Part shown: piece by piece, positions 1-9,048 of the stretch
Layout: every line of letters begins with the position of its first letter
Numbering within the stretch: position 1 is the first letter of the stretch
The notes under the pieces: generated by a model
Told to the model about the DNA's origin: nothing
Seen by the model: only the letters and a program-made list of their open reading frames with translations
Database searches by the model: none
Program-made: the position numbers and the translations under genes
NCBI GenBank assembly: GCA_016721905.1
Contig: JADKHH010000003.1
Coordinates: forward strand, 248,001 to 312,000
DNA length: 64,000 bases
From: Candidatus Opimibacter skivensis
GTDB lineage: Bacteria; Bacteroidota; Bacteroidia; Chitinophagales; Saprospiraceae
Direction of reading: 5' to 3'

Positions 1-24
1 AAGGCAGTTCAAAAAATTAATATC

Positions 25-792
25 ATGATGGGCAGATATTTCTTCCTGATGTGTCTGATGATCGCCATACTCTCATGTGACAATGATGCAGTCAACATGA
101 AAGGTGTTGATGCCAGTAAAGAATATTTTCCGTTGTATGTTGGCCGCTATATCGAGTATCAGGTTGATTCAATTGTATTCGATGATGCACCTGGTGGAAA
201 TACAAAAGACACTGCCACTTTCCAATTAAGAGAAGAAGTAAAATCAATTCAGGTTTCAGGATCAGGTGATACCATCTATACTATCCATCGCCTTAGACGT
301 AATGATCAATCTCAACTATGGTTGTTGAAAGATGTATGGACATCCTACTTCGATGAGCATAATGCATTGCGCAATGAGGAAAACCTGATCTTCAGGAAAA
401 TGACACATCCTGTCTATGAAGGATTACGATGGATAGCCACCGCATACATCAATCCGCAAACAACTGTTCGGATAGGCACTGAAAATCTCGAGCCATACGA
501 ATACTGGGAATCACGAGTACTCACCGTAGACGATACCGCAAAGGTTGGTGCTTTCACTTTTGCTGACGGTGAAATCATGAAAATCATCCAGACAGATAGT
601 GATGATGATCTGATGAAGCGCTATGTGCATGAAACGTATGCGAGAGGCATTGGACTAGTAGCGAGAAGAGACTCAATACTCGATAGCAGGTGTATAGATC
701 TCGGTGATTTCGGACCATGTATTGACAAAGCATGGGTAGATCATGCCAGTAAAGGGTATATTCTTTCACAGGTGATGATTGGTCACAATTGA
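25..792 (+). CDS. Exported lipoprotein of unknown function
   Basis: A 255-residue protein I do not recognise. The N-terminus is hydrophobic and ends in a lipobox-like Ile-Leu-Ser-Cys at residues 15-18, so it is probably cleaved by signal peptidase II and anchored in an envelope membrane. The mature part begins with an acidic linker and then a segment (YFPLYVGRYIEYQVDS) of a kind common in small Bacteroidota lipoproteins; no catalytic motif is visible. Two ATG codons lie side by side (25 and 28), and either could be used. Its TGA stop overlaps the TTG start of rimM, so the two are probably co-transcribed and translationally coupled. In many Bacteroidota rimM follows rpsP, so this gene may be an insertion in a ribosomal operon whose upstream part lies outside the window (inference). 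Confidence 0.75.
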   Translation: MMGRYFFLMCLMIAILSCDNDAVNMKGVDASKEYFPLYVGRYIEYQVDSIVFDDAPGGNTKDTATFQLREEVKSIQVSGSGDTIYTIHRLRRNDQSQLWLLKDVWTSYFDEHNALRNEENLIFRKMTHPVYEGLRWIATAYINPQTTVRIGTENLEPYEYWESRVLTVDDTAKVGAFTFADGEIMKIIQTDSDDDLMKRYVHETYARGIGLVARRDSILDSRCIDLGDFGPCIDKAWVDHASKGYILSQVMIGHN

Positions 793-1325
793 GTACCTCC
801 ACATTTCCACCTGTCAAGGAATTCTTCCTCCTCGGCAAAACGCTTAAGTCACATGGCACTGGTGGACATCTGCGTTTGCTGGTAGAGGACAGATTCAGAA
901 GTTATATCAAACCAGGTGCTTTTGTGTTTCTTGATCTTGATGGATCACGGGTTCCCTTTATGGTGCAGGCGGTTGAGGATGGACAACACTTCGTCATGTT
1001 GCTCGCTGATATCAAGGGTAAGCAAGAATCAGATACACTAACAGGAAAAGAAATCTGGTTGCCTCTTGAACAAGTGAAACCACGCCATCAGAAGTCACCC
1101 CGCAATATCAATGAGAAGTGGGATGACTATCGCATCCATGATCAGAAATCAGGTTTGTTCTACGCAATCCTTCGCACCGAAGAATATCCGCAGCAATTAA
1201 TGGCAGTCGTTGACATCGAAGGTCGTGACATCCTCATCCCTCTTAGTGATCAATTAATCACTGAAATCGACAAGGATCAAAAGATCATCCACATGGAAAT
1301 ACCAGAAGGCCTGTTGGAGTTGTAG
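789..1325 (+). CDS. rimM: Ribosome maturation factor RimM
   Basis: RimM binds ribosomal protein S19 and assists late maturation of the 30S subunit head. The 178-residue length fits the family. The N-terminal RimM beta-barrel (about residues 8-85) begins with the typical 'LGKTLKSHGTGGHLRL' stretch. The C-terminal PRC-barrel (about 105-178) ends in the familiar 'IPEGLLEL'. The only in-frame start that keeps the whole N-terminal domain is TTG at 789, which overlaps the TGA stop of the upstream lipoprotein gene, so re-initiation from that gene is likely. The trmD gene that often follows rimM is absent; a convergent TonB-dependent receptor gene follows instead. Confidence 0.9.
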   Translation: MSTSTFPPVKEFFLLGKTLKSHGTGGHLRLLVEDRFRSYIKPGAFVFLDLDGSRVPFMVQAVEDGQHFVMLLADIKGKQESDTLTGKEIWLPLEQVKPRHQKSPRNINEKWDDYRIHDQKSGLFYAILRTEEYPQQLMAVVDIEGRDILIPLSDQLITEIDKDQKIIHMEIPEGLLEL

Positions 1326-1366
1326 AGTTTGGATTTCGACAATTTAATTACAATGAGCCATAACGC

Positions 1367-1389
1367 CACACCGACCGCAGGTCGGTGTG
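1367..1389. repeat. Perfect 10-bp hairpin between convergent genes
   Basis: A 10-bp perfect inverted repeat (cacaccgacc / ggtcggtgtg) with a 3-nt loop lies between rimM and the convergent TonB-dependent receptor gene. No T-run follows on either strand, so it is not a standard intrinsic terminator, though it could end transcription or protect 3' ends. A second imperfect stem-loop (gagcttagat / atcttagctc) follows at about 1406-1429. Confidence 0.5.
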
Positions 1390-1523
1390 TAAAAAGAGAA
1401 AGTTGAGCTTAGATTGCATCTTAGCTCGCGTACGTTGAATCAAAGAAATCTGTGCCAGCGAAAAACCATTTGGTGCAGTTTTTAACTGCATGTATTTATC
1501 ATGGTATTGGGATGTTTTTAAGA

Positions 1524-3893
1524 TTAGAACTCAACCACAATCCCAATCCCCGGTATAATGGTTCCCGCTACGTTTTCAATCCCTCTTGGAATGTAATAGT
1601 CAGGATTGTTAGGGTCAGGAATGGGGACACCGTTTGCATCTCTTTCTACAGAGAAGTATGGCTGTTCGGTAGTCGTGTTATTAGTGATGTTCTGGACATC
1701 CAGATACACATCAAGACTCCATTTCTTAAAATTATATTTTTTATCTACCCGCACATCCAATTGATAAAAGGGTTCTACGCGTAACGTATTTAGCCGTGTG
1801 TTATCAGGTATACCGGCATTGGTCACATCATAGTTTGTTTTCAACGCTGAAGCCTGAATATCATAAGGCGTGTATGGACTTCCACTATTGAAGCGAAACT
1901 TAGCACCCACTTCCCAGTTCCGTTTAAATATCTTGCCCCCCGTTATGCTAAGCATATTTCGATAGTCCCAAGACGAGGCAACATAGCTACCTTCGAAGTT
2001 CTGAAACTCACTACCCACAAAGGTGTAGGAAACAAGACCATAGAAATCACGAAATAGTTTTTGCTGAAAGAATACTTCGAATCCATATGACCGGCCCTTG
2101 TTGGTAGAACTTACTGGTGCATTGCCGATGACACCAAAATCACTGCCTTTGTTGGCCAATGAAATGGAATCAAGCAAGTCCATAGGGTAGTTGCTATAAT
2201 GTTTGTAAAATCCTTCCACTGTGATGCGCGCATTTTTGGAAGTGTTGTATTCAATTCCTAAAACCACATGCTTGGATTGGATGTACTTCACATCCTTGTT
2301 GACAAGTTCTCCACCTGTGTTCCTGTATCCTAATGTTGTATAGGGTGGTAATTGGTAGTAAATGCCGGTGTTGAAGTTGATCGCCATTTTTTTGCTCAGG
2401 CTGTAAGACGCACTAAGTCTTGGCGAAAACTGATTGAGTGGATTTGCCATGTGGGCATTGAAATTGTTGGCATCCATACGGGCACCAAGAGAAAGCTGAA
2501 GTCGCTCGCTAAGCACACCTTTGCTGACCTGTCCGAAAGCACCGTATTTGAAAACGCCTATTTCCGAACTGTAATTTAGCGTCACTTCATTTTCAAGTTT
2601 CTGAAACGTGGTGGTCGTGTATTCAGCCCACTCGATACCGGCACCATAGTTTATTTTCCAATCATCTTTGCGAACGGTTTCTTCTATCCGCAGTTTGTTT
2701 TCGGCTTCAGTGGATTGATAGTCTAGCAGTTTATTGGCTTCATTGCTATCATCATTATCCACATATTTTTGTGCTGAATTGTTCAGGTAATTCCGGCTGA
2801 CCACAAAGGTCCTGTAGGCATTGTCTCTGAAATGGCGCCATGATCCGCCGATGGTATAATTCCATTGCCGGTTAGTCGGGATTTGAGAAAGTGTGTAGAG
2901 ATTTTCCTCCGTTTTACTGGCTTCAGTATTCAATGAAACATTATCTATTGCACCGAGTCCGATGATATCGATGATGTTGTTCTGATCCAGCTTGATTTCG
3001 CTTTTAAACTGGAAGTCATCATACTTAGGCAGGAAAGGCAGGTCAAGCGCCTGGAAGAGAAACTGCAGATAGCTTCTTCTCCAGGAGGCGATCAGCGTTG
3101 AATTTTTAGTCAATGGTGTTTCAATGGTAGCGGCCAGATCGTTTGAACCAAGAGTGATGCTATAGGCGGGCTTATCTGTCCGGGCGTCTTTAAACTGAAA
3201 CTCAAGGACAGAACTAAGAGCATTACCCCTGTTGGCAGGAAATGCACCGGAATAGAAATCAAGGTCCTGGATGAAATCCACGTTGATCAGGCCGACTGGT
3301 CCGCCTGAAGCACCTTGCGTACTAAAGTGATTGATAGTAGGTACTTCAATACCATCGAGGTAAAATCGATTTTCATTAGGCGAACCACCGCGTACGATGA
3401 TATCATTCCTGAAACTTGAAGTAATAGCAACACCTGGAAGGGATTGAATCACACGGGAGATGTCTCTGTTGCCACCCGGATTTCGTTTGATTTCAGCAAC
3501 CCCAATGTTCCTCAGACTTAATGGACTTTCTTCTTTTCGGGCGAATGCCTGAGCGGTGACTACCGCTTCCTGCATCTCCATAGACATCTCTTCCATGGAG
3601 ATATTGGCAAATTTGACATTGGCGAGGGTGACCTGGACTTCATAAAGGGTCACTGGTTTGTACCCTATAAAACTAGCCTTGAGATTGTAGATACCGGGAT
3701 TGAGGCCGGTGATCGTGTAGTCACCATTATCATCAGAGGTGCCTCCGATGGTCGTTCCTTCAACGAGGATCACTGCATAGGGTATAGGTTCCTTGTTGAT
3801 CGCATTGGTGACCTTTCCCCGGATGACGCCAGTTTGCGCAAACCCAGCAGAATAAAGGAAAGAAAGGAGGAGAAACGCTATTGCTTTGTTCAT
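1524..3893 (-). CDS. TonB-dependent outer-membrane receptor with N-terminal carboxypeptidase-like domain
   Basis: A 789-residue outer-membrane importer. Residues 1-19 are a signal peptide ending in Phe-Ala-Gln. Residues 22-105 form a CarboxypepD_reg-like beta-sandwich (GVIRGKVTNAINKEPIPYAV), the usual N-terminal extension of Bacteroidota receptors. The plug follows at about 115-235, with 'VIQSLPGVAITSS' and 'VRGGSPNENRFYLDGIEVP'. The rest is barrel, ending in a terminal Phe as expected for an outer-membrane beta-barrel. Length is typical of the non-SusC class and no SusD gene is adjacent, so this is more likely a siderophore, metal or peptide receptor than a polysaccharide importer. The substrate cannot be read from the sequence. 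A TonB-family protein is encoded at 38.4-39.2 kb. Confidence 0.88.
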   Translation of the reverse strand: MNKAIAFLLLSFLYSAGFAQTGVIRGKVTNAINKEPIPYAVILVEGTTIGGTSDDNGDYTITGLNPGIYNLKASFIGYKPVTLYEVQVTLANVKFANISMEEMSMEMQEAVVTAQAFARKEESPLSLRNIGVAEIKRNPGGNRDISRVIQSLPGVAITSSFRNDIIVRGGSPNENRFYLDGIEVPTINHFSTQGASGGPVGLINVDFIQDLDFYSGAFPANRGNALSSVLEFQFKDARTDKPAYSITLGSNDLAATIETPLTKNSTLIASWRRSYLQFLFQALDLPFLPKYDDFQFKSEIKLDQNNIIDIIGLGAIDNVSLNTEASKTEENLYTLSQIPTNRQWNYTIGGSWRHFRDNAYRTFVVSRNYLNNSAQKYVDNDDSNEANKLLDYQSTEAENKLRIEETVRKDDWKINYGAGIEWAEYTTTTFQKLENEVTLNYSSEIGVFKYGAFGQVSKGVLSERLQLSLGARMDANNFNAHMANPLNQFSPRLSASYSLSKKMAINFNTGIYYQLPPYTTLGYRNTGGELVNKDVKYIQSKHVVLGIEYNTSKNARITVEGFYKHYSNYPMDLLDSISLANKGSDFGVIGNAPVSSTNKGRSYGFEVFFQQKLFRDFYGLVSYTFVGSEFQNFEGSYVASSWDYRNMLSITGGKIFKRNWEVGAKFRFNSGSPYTPYDIQASALKTNYDVTNAGIPDNTRLNTLRVEPFYQLDVRVDKKYNFKKWSLDVYLDVQNITNNTTTEQPYFSVERDANGVPIPDPNNPDYYIPRGIENVAGTIIPGIGIVVEF

Positions 3894-3959
3894 AGACGGC
3901 TGTATTCTAAGCGCAAATGAACAAAGGATTTTTAAAATGGTTTAGGCCACTTGCAGGTT

Positions 3960-4047
3960 TTCAAAATGCAGGTAAAAAAGATGGGATTTAAAATAAGTAG
4001 AGACGCGATGAATGCGTCTCTTTGAATTTTAAATCCGCATTTTTGAA
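3960..4047. repeat. Nested three-stem palindrome with REP-like core
   Basis: Three nested inverted repeats. The outer arms are 3960-3969 and 4037-4047 (one-base indel). The middle arms are 3984-3994 and 4026-4036 (11 bp, perfect). The inner arms are 3999-4006 and 4014-4021 (AGAGACGC / GCGTCTCT, 7-nt loop). The inner core GTAGAGACGCGAT recurs at 28862. It lies between the 3' end of the asparaginase gene and the 5' end of the receptor gene on the same strand, so it could act as terminator, processing site or attenuator. Confidence 0.65.
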
Positions 4048-4053
4048 GTCTCT

Positions 4054-5086
4054 TTATTTCATCAATTTCCCTGGCACTAATTTGATGCCATCAGCCGTGA
4101 TCATCGAAGCGTAAGGAACAGACCCATCCTCCTGCATGATGGAAGCACAACCCGCATCGCCATCCTTGTTAAATGCGACCATCTTGACGTTGAAGTTGAC
4201 ATTCTTAAATCCACCATTCACATAGAATATACGCTCGATGACTTCTTCGCACGCTTGTTGTGGAGACTTGCCGGCTCTCATTTTTTCGACGAGCAGGAAT
4301 GAGCCACATGTTCCTGATCAATTCTTCTCCACGACCTGTTGCTCCGGCAGCTCCAACTTCATTGTCCACAAATAAACCTGCACCAATGATAGGGGAGTCA
4401 CCGACACGACCATGTATTTTCCCAAATAATCCGCTGGTCGTAGTGATGCCTGCCACTTCTCCATTATTTCCCATTCCCAGCACATTGATCGTGCCGCGTT
4501 TTCTCAATTTTCTGTAGTAGTCTTTATCGGCAGGAGGTAACCAGTCATCATTTTCGCTGAGGTTTTCTTTCCATTCAAGCCAGGTCAGTCGTGCTTCTTC
4601 TGTGAGAAGGTTTTCTTCCGGAAATCCATGAGCTTTTGCAAATGCAAGAGCACCGGCACCTACAATCATAGCATGATCCGTGCGCTCCATCACCAGCCTT
4701 GCAACTGAGCATGCCTTCTTGATATTTTCAAGGGAAGCCACACTCCCACATTTAAATGTCGGGCCGTACATGATGGATGCATCCAGGGAGACCACACCTC
4801 TTTCATCAGGCAATCCACCATAACCTACTGAAGTATCTTCCGGATCAAGTTCGCATACATTAGAACCAGCCTCTATGCCATCCAGGATATTGCCTGAAGC
4901 CTGGAAAGCTGCCCAAGCCGGCGGCAGTACTTTCTTCGCCCAGTATTCATCCCGGCTGCAAAGGATTAAGGGACGGCCTGCACCTGATGGTGTGTAGGAT
5001 GAATTGCGCTCCAATGCTTTGTGAATCATCGGCAGACTTATACCCATCATGCCAAGGGTTTGCAGAAAATCACGACGTTGTGCCAT
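4054..5086 (-). pseudogene. N4-(beta-N-acetylglucosaminyl)-L-asparaginase, split by a one-base frameshift
   Basis: An Ntn-hydrolase of the glycosylasparaginase family, which cleaves the GlcNAc-Asn bond or related beta-aspartyl bonds. The first frame (5086 to 4205) has a twin-arginine start (RRDFL, residues 4-8), implying Tat export. It carries the Gly-Thr-Ile autocleavage site with nucleophile Thr199 and the conserved 'GRVGDSPIIGAGLFVDN'. After 'RGEELIRN' it loses homology and runs out of frame. The family sequence resumes in the next frame (C-G-S-F-L-L-V-E-K-M, then 'RAGKSPQQACEEVIERI') and ends at 4054. Skipping one base at about 4309 restores a 343-codon gene. This is either a real inactivating mutation or a sequencing error; the rest looks intact, which mildly favours error or a very recent lesion. 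Confidence 0.85.
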
Positions 5087-5127
5087 AAGTTATACAGGGT
5101 CAGTTGCTGATTTGACAGCGTTTAAGG

Positions 5128-6726
5128 TTATTGTTTTGAAGGGCCCATGCCCGGTTGATAAAGTTTAAAACCCGTTTCTTCTTTTTCTTTATCCACCATG
5201 GCTTTCACATCCCGAAGGAGTTGTTTGGCATCGTAGATGATTCCATCCTTGATGGTGTATTTAACACCACCTACACGCTCCACTTTATTTTCTTCATTGA
5301 GTTTGATCGCACCTGTTCCATAAAGGCACTGAAGGTTTTGCAAAGGATTTTCCTCCATGATGATCAGGTCCGCTAATTTACCAACTTCTACGCTACCAAT
5401 TTCCTTGTCCAGCCCCAATGCCTCGGCTCCATATAAGGTCGCTGAGCGAATTACTTCCAATGGATGGAAGCCAGCTTCTCGAAGTAGTTCCAGTTCGCGG
5501 ATATAAGCAAAACCGTATAGCTCGAAAATAAATCCGGAATCTGAACCAGCCGTCACCCGTCCACCCCGGTTTTTGTATTCATTGACAAAGGTCATCCAAA
5601 GCCGGTAATTTTCTCTCCAGTCTACTTCTTCTTCTGTGCCCCAGTAATGCCAGTAGGAGCCGTGGGAGATCCTGCTCGGTTGAAAGAACATCCACAGTTT
5701 CGGCATCGTGTAATCCTCATGCCACTCCAATCTCCTGGCCCGATGCAAATCCCTGCTAGCTTCGTAGATATTGAACGTGGGATCAATAGTAAAATCAAGT
5801 GACAACAATTCATCCATCACTTTATTCCAGTGAGGAGAAAAGGGTGGGGCAGCTTGTTTCCACAGACGACCTGCTTCTGAAAATCGATCCTGTTCATCCA
5901 TGTAATTGTAGTCCACCGGATAATCCTGAATCGTGCGGTCTTCAAATAAGGCTTCGGGAAGTCCATACCAATGTTCCATGGAGGTTAAGCCAGCATGCGC
6001 ACTATTGAGTACGTTCCACCTGGCAACATCCACTTGTGCATGATGACATGCGGAGCGCAGTCCTGCTTTTTTGTTTTCATCGAGTGCAGCCGACATGACG
6101 TCAGGTGGAGCCCCAAAAAACTTAATGCCATCAGCTCCGTTCCTGACATTCTTTTGTACCCATGCCCGCGCTTCAGCTGCATTCTTGATATTTTCTTCTT
6201 CACCCATTCCAAAAGCTGTATAAGCCAGTATGCGAGGCGCAGTTATTTTGTTTTCAGCACTGCGTTTCTTTTCGTTTAAGGTCCATTCCAGTCCATTACC
6301 TGCCGAAGGTTCACGGATGGTGGTGATGCCATGGGCCATCCATAATTTATAGACATACTCAGCATCTGCGCCTTGTGCCTTTCCACCGATATGACCGTGC
6401 ATATCCACAAACCCGGGCAAGACATACATTCCAGTAGCATCCAGTTCGAAGCCATTCTCTTTGAGTTTTGGCCTTTCATCTTCAGAAGGGGTGACACCAG
6501 GATAACCTACGACTTCGATATCAACGATCCTATTCCCTTCGATGACGATGTCTACGGGACCGATGGGTGGCGAACCTGTCCCATTGATCAGCGTTGCCCC
6601 TCTAATGATCATCTGCGTATAGGGGCCATTGCCTTCCGCCCTGTCCGGTGCCGGTTTGACCTGTCCGAATATTGTTGTGGTGTACAGCAGGTATAAGAAG
6701 GATAGCAGTGCGTAGTATAATTTCAT
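5128..6726 (-). CDS. Secreted metal-dependent amidohydrolase
   Basis: A 532-residue amidohydrolase-superfamily protein with a signal peptide (about 1-21). The TIM-barrel metal ligands are visible: HxH at His110/His112 (FVDMHGHIG), Lys202 (GIKFFG), His228 or His229, His252 (SMEHWYG) and Asp396 (TAGSDSGF). The small beta-sandwich domain is split between the N-terminus (LINGTGSPPIGPVDIVIEGNRI) and the C-terminus (GSVEVGKLADLIIMEENPLQNL), as in imidazolonepropionase- or prolidase-like members. The substrate is unknown; export suggests hydrolysis of small peptides or amides in the periplasm. It lies 41 nt upstream of the asparaginase on the same strand, so the two may form a degradative operon. 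Confidence 0.82.
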   Translation of the reverse strand: MKLYYALLSFLYLLYTTTIFGQVKPAPDRAEGNGPYTQMIIRGATLINGTGSPPIGPVDIVIEGNRIVDIEVVGYPGVTPSEDERPKLKENGFELDATGMYVLPGFVDMHGHIGGKAQGADAEYVYKLWMAHGITTIREPSAGNGLEWTLNEKKRSAENKITAPRILAYTAFGMGEEENIKNAAEARAWVQKNVRNGADGIKFFGAPPDVMSAALDENKKAGLRSACHHAQVDVARWNVLNSAHAGLTSMEHWYGLPEALFEDRTIQDYPVDYNYMDEQDRFSEAGRLWKQAAPPFSPHWNKVMDELLSLDFTIDPTFNIYEASRDLHRARRLEWHEDYTMPKLWMFFQPSRISHGSYWHYWGTEEEVDWRENYRLWMTFVNEYKNRGGRVTAGSDSGFIFELYGFAYIRELELLREAGFHPLEVIRSATLYGAEALGLDKEIGSVEVGKLADLIIMEENPLQNLQCLYGTGAIKLNEENKVERVGGVKYTIKDGIIYDAKQLLRDVKAMVDKEKEETGFKLYQPGMGPSKQ

Positions 6727-6754
6727 CTAGTTGGCTTGTGTGCTGAAAGGTAAT

Positions 6755-6786
6755 AAAAAAAAGAGCCCGGAAAATTTCCAGGCTCT
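6755..6786 (-). terminator. Intrinsic terminator of the S46 peptidase gene
   Basis: Read on the minus strand: a stem agagcctgg/ccgggctct with A/T extension and one G-T pair, followed by a run of T (the A-run at 6755-6762 on the plus strand). It lies 31 nt past the stop codon of the peptidase and separates it from the amidohydrolase gene. Confidence 0.8.
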
Positions 6787-6816
6787 AACGTAATCAATTG
6801 ATTTGGGTCAATTATC

Positions 6817-8874
6817 TTATTTGCCGGTGAGTTCAGCCACCAGGCGATCTGCTTTGTAAATATAACGCAATGCAGCGACAATACCACCTGCATGAACTGC
6901 CACTGTACGATTATCTTTTTCATCGAAGATAAACTTACCGGGTAAGGATTCAATGTTACCGTCGAAAACCAGACCGACAACTTCTCTCTTGACATTGATG
7001 ATCGGGCTACCAGAGTTACCACCGATGATGTCTGCTGTGCAAACAAAATTCATTGGTGACTTGAGCAGGTCCATAGATGGATTCATCCATTTTTCTGGTA
7101 GTGACCAGGGGAATTTGCCATCATTCGAATAATAGCGCTCATACATACCAAAATACATCGTCTTGATCGGAGCTGTGGTGCCATTATATTCATATCCTTT
7201 GACGATACCATCAGAAATACGCAGGGTGAAGGTAGCATCCGGAGGAAGTTCATCGCCATAGACTTTAAATACTTCACCGGCTACGTTCTGTTCGATTTGT
7301 TTGCGGGCTACTCCTGTTGACTGGAAGGCTTTCACGGCCTTATTGTATTCCGGAACCATCAGGTTGGCAGCTTCAATTAAAGGGTCTTTGCTTTTTAGGA
7401 ATTTTTTAGTGCTTTTATCAAACAATTTCGCCAGATCCTTTTCATCTGAAAAGGCAGTTGATGAAATTATCTTCTTAGCCGCTTCATCCGGTGTGCGACC
7501 ATCAAGTACAGTGTTGATGTATGTATCGTCAGCCTGTGCAAATTTCTTGACTTCACCCAGCACCATACCAAAGGTCTTCACTTCCTTAGGATCCTTGATG
7601 ACCGGAGCCATTTCAGTCATTTTTTTCTCCAGGCCTTCCAATTCAGGACTCTCTGGATTTTCAGCGGCGATGGTGGAGTATTGATTGATCGTATGTAATA
7701 ATGACAAGGTGCTACCTGACATAGGTGATGGGGCCAGGAAACGCAACTCGGAGCCATATTTGGATAAGTCAACATAGTACTTTGCCATATCATCCCAATA
7801 GGTCTTTCCTGTTGCATTTGCCCTGATTTTCTTTTCCATTTTCACCTTACGGTCAAACAAGGCTGGATCTGTAAGGCCATTCTCTGTTCCTTTGATAGCT
7901 TTCAAGGAATTTGCCAGACTGAAGATGGTGTTTTTGGTATCATCATTCGGATTGAGCGCATAGTCTTCCTCCAACATTTTGATTCGGTTGGTAAAAAACT
8001 CGATGTCAACCGGATATCTGTAATCCCTGTCGTATTCTAATTGAGCAACTGTCCTGTAACGCTCGGTTGAACCAGGATTACCGATAACAAAAACAGGAGT
8101 GTTTTCCTGGATGCCATCAACATTGAATGGGAAATAATTGTCAGCAGTGTTTAATGGCTGGCCATTTTCATCATATACCCTCCAGAATGTACAATCGAGA
8201 TTGTAACGAGGATAGGTAAAGTTGTCAGGATCGCCTCCGAAGAAACCAAGTTGAGCTTCCGGGATGAAAACGAGACGAACATCATCATAACGCTTGTAGC
8301 CATATAGAGAGAACTTAGCCCCACTGTAATATGGTACAGTTTGAAGGCGGAGGTTTTCCCAGCCTGGTTTGCTGGTATATTCTTTTACAACATTGTTGAT
8401 AGCTTCCTGTGTCTTCGTCTGCTTTTCAGCATCTGTTGCATTGCCGATCAGGCTCTTTACTTTTTCAGTAACATCAGCCACTTTGATCAGTTGTTCGACA
8501 AAAACTTCTGGATTGCGTCTTTCGTCTGCAAGGGTTGCAGCAAAAAATCCGTTTTTGTCAAAATTTTCTCCTTCTTTTTGAAGGTCGGATACCACTGGCT
8601 GTGAGCAGTGGTGATTGGTCATCACCAGGCCAGTTGGAGATACAAAGGATGCTGAACACCAGGAGGCAAATCTTAAGGCTGACATTCTGCCTTCGTCAAA
8701 CCATTCCTGGTCCAGGTCGTAGTTATAGGCTTTGAGAAACCACTCTTTAGGCGGGTTTTCGAATGTCCACATCTTACCGAAGTCATGTGGGCTGGGTTCC
8801 TGCTGGCCAAAAGCCGCAGTAAAGGTAAAAGCAGCCAAAAGGCTCAAGAACCACTGTTTTCTATTGTTGTTCAT
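6817..8874 (-). CDS. S46 family dipeptidyl-peptidase (DPP7/DPP11-like)
   Basis: A 685-residue serine peptidase that removes dipeptides from oligopeptide N-termini in the periplasm. A signal peptide (about 1-23) is followed by the mature start 'QQEPSPHDFGKMWTFENPP'. The catalytic His lies in Thr-Asn-His-His-Cys (86-90), the Asp region is 'GGDPDNFTYPRYNLD', and the nucleophile Ser lies in Gly-Asn-Ser-Gly-Ser-Pro near residue 622. A helical domain sits between the two halves of the chymotrypsin-like fold. Length is slightly below the usual 700-720. I cannot tell DPP7 (broad, hydrophobic) from DPP11 (Asp/Glu) specificity. It supports peptide scavenging, in keeping with the neighbouring hydrolases. 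Confidence 0.9.
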   Translation of the reverse strand: MNNNRKQWFLSLLAAFTFTAAFGQQEPSPHDFGKMWTFENPPKEWFLKAYNYDLDQEWFDEGRMSALRFASWCSASFVSPTGLVMTNHHCSQPVVSDLQKEGENFDKNGFFAATLADERRNPEVFVEQLIKVADVTEKVKSLIGNATDAEKQTKTQEAINNVVKEYTSKPGWENLRLQTVPYYSGAKFSLYGYKRYDDVRLVFIPEAQLGFFGGDPDNFTYPRYNLDCTFWRVYDENGQPLNTADNYFPFNVDGIQENTPVFVIGNPGSTERYRTVAQLEYDRDYRYPVDIEFFTNRIKMLEEDYALNPNDDTKNTIFSLANSLKAIKGTENGLTDPALFDRKVKMEKKIRANATGKTYWDDMAKYYVDLSKYGSELRFLAPSPMSGSTLSLLHTINQYSTIAAENPESPELEGLEKKMTEMAPVIKDPKEVKTFGMVLGEVKKFAQADDTYINTVLDGRTPDEAAKKIISSTAFSDEKDLAKLFDKSTKKFLKSKDPLIEAANLMVPEYNKAVKAFQSTGVARKQIEQNVAGEVFKVYGDELPPDATFTLRISDGIVKGYEYNGTTAPIKTMYFGMYERYYSNDGKFPWSLPEKWMNPSMDLLKSPMNFVCTADIIGGNSGSPIINVKREVVGLVFDGNIESLPGKFIFDEKDNRTVAVHAGGIVAALRYIYKADRLVAELTGK

Positions 8875-8945
8875 ACTATGGTTGAATAGTTAATTAGATA
8901 ATAGGATACGGTATCTTATCGTAAATACCCTCTTGAAAAACGGTG

Positions 8946-8953
8946 CAAAATTA
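8946..8953 (-). promoter_or_regulatory. -7 box of the S46 peptidase gene
   Basis: On the minus strand this reads TAATTTTG and continues GCACC, an exact fit to the Bacteroidota -7 element TAnnTTTG. It lies about 72 nt upstream of the start codon. No clear TTG -33 element is seen, so confidence is moderate. Confidence 0.45.
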
Positions 8954-9048
8954 GGAATTATAACGGAGAAAGGGGGGCGCACGACTAATTATACAGTTTA
9001 TTAGACCAGGAGCGTTAACTTTTCGTCATCAAACCTGTTCTTACGCCT

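Noticed and set aside
4281..4290. Programmed frameshifting at the A-run in the asparaginase
   Set aside because: Family homology is already lost upstream of the A-run, at about 4309, so slippage at the run would not restore the conserved CGSF segment.
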